Source: Phlebotomus papatasi
Taxonomy: Eukaryota > Arthropoda > Insecta > Diptera > Psychodidae
Length of the DNA: 64,000 bases
Reading direction: 5' to 3'
Assembly: GCF_024763615.1 (NCBI RefSeq)
Contig: NC_077223.1
Location: 19,902,001-19,966,000, forward strand
The notes under the pieces are model-generated. The model saw nothing but the letters and a program-made list of their open reading frames with translations. It was not told the DNA's origin and did no database searches. Position numbers and translations under genes: made by a program. This document shows, piece after piece, positions 55,805 to 64,000 of the stretch (its first letter is position 1; each line of letters begins with the position of its first letter).

Positions 55805-56020
55805 AGAGGAAAGTACTCTCCTTTCGAACGTTCAAGCCTTCGAATAATGTGAATTTATTTTACTTTTTCTAAGGGACTTACACATAATTATCATGTATTA
55901 TCAATTATTGATGATAAGCTAACTAATATTTAATAGAAATGCGTAAGTCTCTTAAGAAAAATAAAAGAAAATTCAGTTTATTCGAAGGCATGAACGTTCG
56001 AAAGGAGAGTATTTTCCCCT
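55805..56020. mobile_element. TE-B MITE, uninterrupted copy (216 bp)
   Basis: The ends GAGGAAAGTACTCTCC and the inverse (GGAGAGTATTTTCCCC) lie between TA dinucleotides. Bases around 55930 read AATATTTAATAGAAATGCG, the unfilled version of the TE-A insertion site at 1186. The open frame 55939-56196 is a shadow. Confidence 0.88.
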
Positions 56021-56680
56021 ACTTTTTATTTATAAAAGTAGGGGATTTATTTATATTTATAGTATTTATAAAAAAAAAATTTATAAAAGAAAAACGATTT
56101 TTGAATTTATTGGATTTAACGAAATACATTGTTTTTCCCGAGACTTTTTTTGAATTATTTTGGTTTCGCGAAAAGTTTTACGGGTTTTTCAAGTAACAAT
56201 TTTTGATTTTCAAGGGTTCAATGAAACATTTTTCGGATTTTAAGGTTTTGCGAAACGTTTTTCGGGCAATTGGAAAGGGAAATGTGAACTATTTCTATCA
56301 GGCTTTTCTTATTTACGTGGAAAGGAGCATGTAGAATAAAATTGATTTATTAAACCAAAACCATCAAAAATTTTATTTGGCTATCAAAATAATAAAATAA
56401 TAGGGTTATTGCTTGCATCTTAGATTGTATTGGAAGACATGGGGCAAAGCGCACCAAACATATTTATTTATGTTTTTTACGGTTCCTCAAAAACCTTAGA
56501 TATTCTCATTAGAAATATACTTAATATTTCACAAGCGTTTAATAAGAGCTTTAAAACCGTTTTTGTTTAAACAAGTGTTATATATTTTCTGTATTTTTTA
56601 GTTTAACTAACAAGTTCGTAAAAGTTCGTAAACACACGAAAAACTGTTTGTAAAATTTCATCATTTGTTCATAAAGTTTT
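56021..56680. other. Unassigned intron sequence
   Basis: AT-rich, with TTCG(T/C)AAA(C/A)-type words near 56600-56680 that recur at 61870-62050. Nothing coding. Confidence 0.4.
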
Positions 56681-56830
56681 ATGACCAACGCACAATAACT
56701 TTTGTTTGTAAACATGTTTTCAAAATTTCCTATGATAGAGAGCGAAATGATTAGATCTATATTTCATTCACTCTCATTGAAATTTCAAAAACATATTTAC
56801 AAAATAAAAGTTATTGTGCGGTGGGCATTA
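56681..56830. mobile_element. TE-N MITE, complete copy (about 150 bp)
   Basis: The arms ACCAACGCACAATAACTTTT and TTATTGTGCGGTGGGCAT are inverses, with GTAAACATGTTTTCAAAATTT and the TCACTCTCATTGAAATTT core. Confidence 0.82.
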
Positions 56831-56877
56831 GCAGACAATCAAATATTTGTAAAAGAACAAAAACACATGTGACGTAA

Positions 56878-57083
56878 TCCGGTGGCAGCCAAAATCCCGA
56901 ATTTCAAAATCCTGAAATTTTTGAAATTTTATAGAGGAAACTGTTTAGAATAATTTCCTAAGACACAGAAGATTTCCCTTTGCCTCCTGCAAGCGCGAGT
57001 GCAATCGTGGGAGTAGCTGTGACACTTTTAAGAATTCGGGATTTTGGCTTTCGGGATTTTGGCGTTCGGGATTTTGACCGGGA
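56878..57083. mobile_element. TE-S inverted-repeat element
   Basis: The arms are built of repeated CAAAATCCCGAA words: two on the left (56888-56925) and three on the right in inverse (GGGATTTTGGCTTTCGGG). A fragment is at 39519-39600. Confidence 0.7.
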
Positions 57084-57090
57084 CCCGTCT

Positions 57091-57240
57091 TTTACCCTTT
57101 AAGGACGAGAAGGTTAAAAATTGGGGGTCAGAAAAAAAATCATTTTTTCCAACTTTTTAGAGTAAAATTCAACTTTAGAAGGCCGTAGGAAAAATTTCAT
57201 TTTTGGGTCACCGGTGACCCAATTGTCATTAAAGGGTTAA
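57091..57240. mobile_element. TE-Y candidate MITE
   Basis: The left end ACCCTTTAAGGACGA and right end TCATTAAAGGGTTAA are partial inverses. An internal GGGTCACCGGTGACCC palindrome lies near the right end. Single copy in the window. Confidence 0.5.
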
Positions 57241-58226
57241 ACTTGGTTTTTAATTAGACCCCATCTTCTTCAATAATGTCCATTTGGCAAATTTAAATTT
57301 TGTCAGAGATTTGTCGAATTTTGTGAGATTTTTTTTTTTTTAAATTATATTTCCGGTGCATATATGATTGAAGCGTTTGAACTCACATATTTCTCATACA
57401 AATTGTAAATCGAATAAAAAAATTTTAACTAAACAATGTACAGGGAATTCCGGCTTAAATGAAAACGGATTGAAAGAATTTGATATGAATTGCATACTAT
57501 TGGGAGCTCATTTATAAAATAATTTTTGAAATGCTCCTAAATGTATGCAATTTCTTTACGCAGTAAATTTGAAATACATTTCTTATGAACCGTTGACGCT
57601 GAAAATAGTCTGAAAAATTGGCGCCAAAAATGTTTTGCGTACATCACGGCACTTCCGTAACTTATTCCAAAGTCCGCTCCTGTGGGTATGCAATTTTTTT
57701 TGTGTCACTGGAATGAATTCGCGGGTTCTTTTCCGCCCCGAGAATTTCTTTGAAAGCGAAACTTTCTGTACAAAATGGCAATAAATAACTGCTCTGCTGA
57801 ATATAAGTCGAACAACTCGTTTCTTTACAAAATACGTTTTAATTTTAATCGCTTTTTTAATATTTCTTTATACGCACTACCTTCCCTGTGAATATTATAC
57901 TTGAGAGATAGCTATTTTCAAAGTTATAGAGATTTTAAATCTCAAAAAACCCATATTCTGCATGTAAAATCTCAGCTTCAAATCGCTTTCCTGTAAAATT
58001 TGTCTACTGTGAGTTATTTATTTCCTATTCTGAGCGTTCGAAATATCCAATATATCGAAATAATTAAGTAAAATATTTTGAGAAATGTGGTTGACTAAAA
58101 CATACATCATCAGCAATTGCAATTTGCAAGCTTTCATAGTTTTCGTTATCACTAAAAGTTTTTTTTCAACTTTCAAAAAATAAAATCGTAAAAAATCATA
58201 CGTAAATATCCTTTACAAGTATCCCT
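57241..58226. other. Unassigned sequence
   Basis: No recognised element or gene. Confidence 0.4.
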
Positions 58227-58605
58227 AACGGCGTTGTCACACTTGCACATTAAAATTTTAATGTGATTCACATTAATTGTCGCTTGTGAGCATCTAAATA
58301 TGTTATTTGTGTCTTTGAGCCACTTAATATTTGGGGTTTTTCTATTTATTGATAAAGAAGTGGACTTGGCCTGTAAAAATAAGTTTAAATTTACCTAAAG
58401 CATAAATGTTTTTCACATTAAAAAAATTAAAGAGAAAATCGCATTAATTTTTCGCATTAATGCTATAAATCAATTTATATCAAATTTTGCGGGCCAAGAC
58501 TACCTTCGCGCGCAATTAATGTGAATCATCGACAATTAATGTGAATTTAAGCGACAATTAATGTGAATCATATTAAAATTTTAATGTGCAAGTGTGATAA
58601 CACAG
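58227..58605. mobile_element. TE-Z inverted-repeat element
   Basis: The arms of about 55 bp contain TCACACTTGCACATTAAAAT and TGATTCACATTAATTGTCGC on the left and the inverse on the right. Extra ATTAATGTGAAT copies lie near the right arm. The flanks share TAA (57-58 kb side CCCTAA, right side GTAAGT), which may be a short target duplication. Confidence 0.82.
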
Positions 58606-60155
58606 TAAGTTTGAGTCCAATCGGACAAAGACGAATTTCACCTTACAAAAGGAGAGATTGTAAATAACCTCAGCAAAAATAATCTGAAAAGATACTTCTA
58701 ATAACAATGGCATAGAAATTTATACATAGAACATACAAATTGATTACCAACATAATAAAAGCTATAAGAAATCAAAATTAATGGCTGGCCTTATAATTTA
58801 ATAACTAAGTGTATGTGCATAATACAACATTTATTAAATTATGATGTTGATGCTAAAAGGAATATAATGTAATATCATACATTTGATATTGAAATTTTAT
58901 TGCATGAACGCACTGAACATAATGTAGTAGACTAACGCATTATGTTAAGGCGTTGTATGTAATAAACATAAGTCCATATAAATCCATAGGATAAACCTCC
59001 TAATCTGCTTCTATTGAACTTCATATGAGAAAAGGACGAAAATCTTTTTTTTTCGGAATATCGCTAGGGGTATATAATTCTTTTTAATACTTTTTCTGTG
59101 GTGGATATTTTCATAAGATTACTGGTAACTAGATTTTCCCCCCATTCCAACATCATTCAAGAGATTATGTTTATTGCCACTTAAACTCGAGACGCATACT
59201 AAATATTTAGCACACAGAAAAGAAATCTTGGAAAGTCTGCATAAACAAAAGATGAATAATCTCTTACTCAAACTTAATTGTCTCAAAATAGAAAAGTTTA
59301 GCAGAGTGGTATGAACTTTTAAAAGATTTTTTTTGTTTATTCTGAGTGAGGTTTTCTCGTGAAAATTGCTTTTGGAAAAAAAACGTGCCTAAGTTGTGAA
59401 AATATGCTAAGTATTTATCCCCTTTTCCTTCTTCTATAATTTATGTATAAAAATTTTCATCATGACTTTTCCAACTTTTATCGAAAAAAAAGTGGATTAC
59501 ATAATACGTCAAAAAATAGTTCAACTTATTTTATATCCTCTCCCCAACAAGTAAAGTCTTTTGAACTCAATAGAGCTTAGCATATCTATCTACAAGCATT
59601 TTCTGCATGTTTAGCAGTTCACCACCAAACTTGGCTAGTAAAAGTTAGAAAAGAATTATCCAAGTCTGTGCATTTTAACCACTTGCAATAAATAATTTAT
59701 CAAGCAGAGACAAGTCTTCAGCATTTGCTTTGCAAATATGAACAACAAAAGGCACCCATTAAGTATTTATTTTATGTATTTGACAATACAAACTGTACGC
59801 AAGTTCTTCCTGACAATCTAAACAAACTATATGCAAATTAGCTGAATCTTGAAACACAATTTATGTGGTTAAAAAAATTAAATTAGTTGTTCATTTTCAT
59901 TTTGCTTTATAGCAGAAAGAGAATACTTTTGTCAACAAACAAATGTATTCTTCTATTTGCTATATGATGCACTTTCTGGATATGCTAAAATTATGTTTCA
60001 CCGCATTCAGCATGGTAGCATAATTAATTTTACCGTGAATTCAAAATAGACTGAATTGTCTTACCCTTTGGCGAATAAAAAATTATAATAATTTATTTCA
60101 GTCATATCGCACAATACACTACAGAGTGACATAATTCATATTAAACGGTTTGCTA
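58606..60155. other. Unassigned AT-rich sequence
   Basis: About 1.5 kb with no repeat match or coding region. It could hold intronic regulatory sequence but nothing shows it. Confidence 0.45.
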
Positions 60156-60410
60156 CACTACTGAGAGAAATCAGAAAAAGTTAAAATAACATTCCGGAAA
60201 TGTTAATTTTACCTTGAATAATTGATCCGAAATCAGTGTAAATATTATGCTTTTTAGGTATATTATGGGTTAAAGTTACCCTTTTTCAAGTTAATTTTTC
60301 CCTTAAAAAGGTGTAAAATTAACATAAAAAAATGTTGATGTATTTTTACACCTAAAAAGTGTTAAAGTTACGAGGAAAAAAAGTTAATGGCACCCCCTTT
60401 TTTCTCTGTG
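60156..60410 (-). mobile_element. TE-A MITE copy 8 (reverse)
   Basis: From CACTACTGAGAGAAATC (after TA) to TTTTTTCTCTGTG (before TA). Both termini carry small changes relative to CACTGAGA. Confidence 0.9.
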
Positions 60411-60457
60411 TAACAGTTAAAGAATAAATGTGAAAGTTCAATTAGCGGAAATATATT

Positions 60458-60815
60458 AAATTTCGGACAGCTGGTAATATCGAACACTTGTTATCAATCA
60501 CAAAATCTCATACTTTTTTAGTATTTTCTTTTACTTTGTAAAGCCAGTACAATCCCAAACGAAAACAAGTGTAGCCTCTGCGAACGAGATGCTGTAGAAA
60601 AAAAACTTGAAAGAATTCCGGAAGCGTATGAAAGTTAAAAAAAGAAACTTTTTGTCCGATATTGCACACACAGTAATATCTGTAGTTTTTATTTATTCCA
60701 AATGTTTCAAATAACACTCCTGAAAACAAAGTAACATAAAATTTCAACTTGTATTTAAAAAAAAAATTGACGTTTCAATGTCAATGGTGCAACCCATGCA
60801 ACCTGTCCGAAATTA
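60458..60815. mobile_element. Deleted TE-G relative
   Basis: The ends AAATTTCGGACAGCTGG and CCTGTCCGAAATT are inverses. The centre keeps the TE-G core (CTCTGCGAACGAGATGC, TTCCGGAAGCG, AATAACACTCCTGAAAA). It is far shorter than the 1-kb copies. Confidence 0.7.
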
Positions 60816-61189
60816 AGTATAGTTACCCTATAATTATGCTTCGTGACATGATTGAGGAAAAAGAAATACAATTATTGAATAAAATTTTATTTTCTCCTCT
60901 GCATATACAGGGCGAAATAAATATTGTATTATTATGTTGCAATTCATTTGGCACATTTCATTAATTTAGACAGCCATGTGTCCTAACTTATTTGTGAAAG
61001 AAAAGTAAAAAAAAAAAAACAATTTTCCAGTTATAAAAATCTCATGACTGCAGAAATTAATCTAATATATTTGGTATTTCTTTGCATAACAAATGGTACA
61101 GGAGGGACCAATTGAAAAGGAAATTCCTGAAGAATCAATTGAATTTTTTATTCCATTAAATACACATAAAGTTTCATTTAAATAACAAG

Positions 61190-61745
61190 TATAGAAAAAA
61201 AGGGGTGACAAAGCGTCCAATGCTTTGTGAAATGCTCGAACTCGTGGCATAGAAACTAAGGTAAAGTACCCTCACTCGACCAGATTCCTCGACTCGATCG
61301 ATGGGTCAATTTTTGAATGTTTCATGGTCAATTTCGTCAATTTCTATGAATTTGTCACTGGTTCGTATTATTCATGGAATGATTGACCTATTAATGTTAG
61401 ATCATACGCAAAATATTATAGCAAATATAAATAAATTGAATAAATTAATCTACCGGTCGAGACGAGGAACCGGTCGAGCAAGGGCACTTTACCTTATACG
61501 GCAAAACTTTTGTACATACTTCAGCATCATCGTTTATCCGTTCACAACCGATTTGATCCGATTAATACATTACTCAAAAAATTATTTGTTCTTAATCAGA
61601 TCATTACCGATTCATAACCGATTGGAACCGGTTAAGTCTTCTCATAAATTCCAAGACCTTTACAACGAGCCTGAGCATAACCTCATTCAATTGAGAAATA
61701 CGCTCTCTAGATCCTTTTCAACATTGGAACTTGGGGAACTCGTGG
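61190..61745 (-). repeat. TE-P/J repeat interrupted by TE-O
   Basis: The left piece has AAGGGGTGACAAAGCGTCC and ATGCTCGAACTCGTGG. After TE-O it resumes with CTTTTGTACATACTTCAGC, ACCGATTCATAACCGATT and AAATTCCAAGACCTTTACAA, matching 2035-2330. The 161-codon frame at 61301-61786 spans both and is not a gene. Confidence 0.7.
61259..61494. mobile_element. TE-O MITE (236 bp)
   Basis: TA-flanked ends AGGTAAAGTACCCTCACTCG and the inverse (CGAGCAAGGGCACTTTACCT). Subterminal TCGACCAG/CCGGTCGA words recur on both arms. Confidence 0.8.
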
Positions 61746-61859
61746 CTATAAGTGGTGATCTTGTGGCTATAAGTGTATCCACTTAGAATGCTGGATCTAT
61801 GGCTCAGAGGCCCCTGGTTCAAACGACGCTGACGAACCGCTCTCAATAATTTGGAAAAC

Positions 61860-62060
61860 TTTGGGAACATTTACGACCAAATGTTTGTAAATGAACAAAA
61901 AATGCTCGTCAAGTGATTATGTTACGAACTATTTTTGTGAAACAGTACAAACTTTTACAAACTTGTTTGTGCGTTATACGATTTATGAGCATTTTGTAAG
62001 TCCCCAATAGGAATTCACAAACAGTTACGAACAATTTTACGAAATATTTTTTTGTAGTAA
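61860..62060. repeat. Old repeat rich in TTTACAAAC/GTTTGTAAA words
   Basis: Shares short words with 56590-56690, but no ends could be defined. Confidence 0.35.
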
Positions 62061-62092
62061 AAAAAAGACTCTTGTTTACTACTAAATGCAAA

Positions 62093-62346
62093 CACTGAGA
62101 GAAATCCGAAAAGGTTAAAATAACATTTTGGAAATGTTAATTTTACCCTGCATTATTGATCCGAAATCAGTGTAAATATTTGGTTTTTTAGGTGTATTAT
62201 GGGTTAAAGTTACCCTTTTTCATGTTAATTTTACCCTTAAAAAGGTGTAAAATTAACATTAAAAAATGTTGATATATTTTCACACCTAGAAAGTGTTAAA
62301 GTTACGAGGAAAAAAAAGTTAATCGAACCCCCGTTTTTTCTCAGTG
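62093..62346 (-). mobile_element. TE-A MITE copy 9 (reverse)
   Basis: A 254-bp copy with intact CACTGAGA and TCTCAGTG ends. Flanks are AA on both sides instead of TA, as at copy 4. Confidence 0.9.
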
Positions 62347-62500
62347 AAGCTGACCAGATTGCCGGACGTCTTCGATCCTACAATATGCGTGGTCTTCTTC
62401 AAAAGTTCTTCATATGCTGTAATCCTTGGCGGTAACCAAAGGCAAAATTCCCTACTTACAAGTATAACAAATAAAATAAATAAAATAATATTATACAGTC
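62347..62500 (+). pseudogene. Possible LINE 3' end fragment
   Basis: The frame from 62348 reads ADQIAGRLRSYNMRGLLQ, then a stop near 62434, and is followed by an AAATAAAATAAATAAAAT tail at 62470-62492. That layout resembles the end of a LINE ORF2 with its simple-repeat tail. The match is short and unproven. Confidence 0.35.
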
Positions 62501-62509
62501 AATATTAAT

Positions 62510-62780
62510 GATTCTGTCGCGAACCCATTCATATCAAAGTCCAGTTCACGGATATTCGATTAATAAGCAATTTTTTATATGGCACTTGCAATTGGTGCGG
62601 AGCAATACCGCGAAGTGAAGTAATTTGCTCCGCCACTGAGTCAGTTCCAGATTGGCTCTTGTAAAATATCCATTTTAAATAAAATATTTTTAATTAGAAG
62701 GGCAGTATGTGTGTATTTTAATTGAGCCCCTATATTTTGGTACCGTGACCAGAAAGGGGTGGCTCAATTATGGGTACCTC
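62510..62780 (+). mobile_element. Probable LTR end with primer-binding site (BEL/Pao-like)
   Basis: An AATAAAATATTTTTAATTAG polyadenylation-like stretch is followed 60 bp later by ATTTTGGTACCGTGACCAG. TTTGG-x-CCGTGACC next to an LTR end is typical of the primer-binding region of BEL/Pao retrotransposons. The left LTR boundary is a guess and no second LTR is in the window. The following 62780-63045 may be leader sequence of the same element, ending where a P/J fragment begins. Confidence 0.35.
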
Positions 62781-63045
62781 TGCCTCTGAAATGATGTATG
62801 TTGGAGAAGGGTTACAACGGGAGACATTAAAGGACGGACAATTGTAGTGAATCGTGAGGTGGATTGTGATATCACGAATTCGATGGAATTTGTCGACAGT
62901 GGCAATGGGAGGGCCCAGCTCTGGAAATTCTCATTGTAAGGATTTTAACAGCAAATTATTGAGGTCCAGGAACAGGAGACTACCAGGACTACCAGTCATG
63001 GATTGGACATCTGCAGGAGAGTTCTGATCTGGATATGTCTGAATT

Positions 63046-63150
63046 ATGTTGAGAAAAGTGGTTCCCGTTAGGTGGGAGATGAAAATTTTGGTGGGTCAAA
63101 AATCAAGGAATTATAATATACTTCTCTCTCTCTGTGAAGTTCGAACAGTA
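63046..63150 (-). repeat. TE-P/J end fragment
   Basis: GTTGAGAAAAGTGGTTCCCG with a following GAAAATTTTGGTGGGTCAAA and a CTCTCTCTCT run matches 2950-3020. Confidence 0.6.
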
Positions 63151-63153
63151 ATA

Positions 63154-63562
63154 GGGTAAGTGTGCCAAAGTCTCAAGTTTGAAATGTAATATTTTTAATA
63201 GAAATTGTTTTTTTTTTGTTACTTTTTTATAAGGATTGTTGCTTGTAACCTTGTAGACAGTTTATTGTCTTTATTTTGTCTAAAATCATTCTTAATGCAT
63301 TTTAAAATGAATAAAAATGTAGACGTAGACATTGCATTGATGGCCTATTCCGATCGACCACATTCATTCTCATAGTAGGATGCCCTTCCCGAATTCTTCC
63401 AATGCCTTTTGTAGATCATCTTGCTCGTCAAAGCGATATTTTTTGTTATTTTTTTCCATCGTATAATCTCTAGATTATACAAAAACTAAAAATTTATGGA
63501 AAGTTTATGAACAAAAAATGTGTCCGGAATTCCAAGCTAGCCGTAATTTGGCACGCTTACCC
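63154..63562. mobile_element. TE-H element (409 bp), TE-G-related core
   Basis: TA-flanked ends GGGTAAGTGTGCCAAAG and the inverse (TTTGGCACGCTTACCC). The interior around 63230-63325 parallels TE-G (AAGGATTGTTGCTTGTAACC, GTCTTTATTTTGTCTAAAAT, AAAATGTAGACGTAGAC). Confidence 0.82.
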
Positions 63563-63909
63563 TATCTATAAACAAGACAAAGAGTGAATCTCTTACAAAA
63601 AAAGGTAATGGTATAGGGAAATTTGAAAAGTTCTCAAATTTATGACTACTCGAAAAGCTATTTAAATGTTATGCAAATTATTTATAAGGTTTTTTGGTAT
63701 CGATTTTAAAATTTAAAGACAATTGAGTGAAAAGGCAAAGAAACTTAACAAAAATATAAAAGATAATAAGAAAATTGGTCTTGAAGATGAATACAAGACT
63801 GATGATTCAATGCTGATTAATGAATTCTTAATTCAATTGTTAATTAATGCAATTGTTAATGAAAAGGAAAATAAATCATTTTGAAGGACAGATCCGAAAG
63901 ATCTTAATA

Positions 63910-64000
63910 GGGTAAGTGTGCCAAATTTCAGCATAGTTGCATATAAGCAACGAAGTCGTAAGTTTGAAATGCGATATTTTCAATTCATATTGATATTTTT
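63910..64000 (+). mobile_element. TE-H element, cut by the window edge
   Basis: After TA it begins GGGTAAGTGTGCCAAATTTC and follows the 63154 copy (CGTAAGTTTGAAATGCGATA) to the end of the window. Confidence 0.78.

Noticed and set aside
61301..61786. 161-codon frame, the second longest in the window
   Set aside because: It crosses from TE-O into a P/J repeat, both non-coding elsewhere, so it is chance.

Overview
The window looks like a piece of an AT-rich insect genome, most likely a dipteran and possibly a nematoceran such as a sand fly; the species guess is inference. It is almost entirely non-coding. The only host gene I can assemble lies on the minus strand and spans most of the window. 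Four exons with GT-AG splice sites and compatible phases (55163-55066, 50132-50016, 49670-49524, 5712-5232) join into one reading frame. That frame encodes the KH domain and following region of a STAR-type RNA-binding protein of the KHDRBS/Sam68/quaking-related-58E family. Introns within the window are about 4.9 kb, 345 bp and 43.8 kb. The N-terminal exons (QUA1 side) should lie beyond the right edge and the C-terminal exon(s) beyond the left edge or undetected in 1-5231.

The introns are a graveyard of non-autonomous DNA transposons, labelled here with arbitrary letters. TE-A is about 253 bp, has CACTGAGA ends, TA target duplications at most copies, and nine copies. TE-B, C, D, F, G, H, K, L, M, O and Q differ internally but nearly all begin TA|GGG and end CCC|TA. 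TE-E is about 350 bp with AGGGGAATTCTGTAA ends and several head-to-head or tail-to-tail copies. TE-I is a foldback with TGGTGCTATTCC ends. TE-N, R, S, T, U, V, W, Y and Z are other inverted-repeat elements. TE-P/J is a longer interspersed repeat of unknown class, present in several broken copies.

Many elements are nested, and uninterrupted copies of the host elements act as empty-site controls: A in B, A in C, A in D, L in I, L in N, R in Q, O in P/J, U in P/J. The clearest nest is at 33340-35860. A P/J repeat contains a tRNA-derived SINE flanked by a 15-bp duplication, and the SINE contains a hAT-like element flanked by an 8-bp duplication. LINE remnants lie at 35185-35710 (reverse transcriptase, frameshifted, altered YADD box) and 42930-43160 (C-terminal zinc-knuckle region), and a probable LTR/primer-binding-site fragment lies near 62510-62780.

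Tandem repeats include an 11-bp satellite (10808-11190), which leaves long artefactual ORFs open on both strands, an 84-bp repeat (4716-4965) inside an older degenerate array, and a Cys/Ser-poor 12-nt-like repeat at 48733-48845. Foldbacks at 52708-53018 and 47525-48039 and a perfect 21-bp hairpin at 46970-47027 are the most striking secondary-structure signals. I see no rRNA gene, no intact tRNA gene, no CRISPR array and no second convincing host gene.
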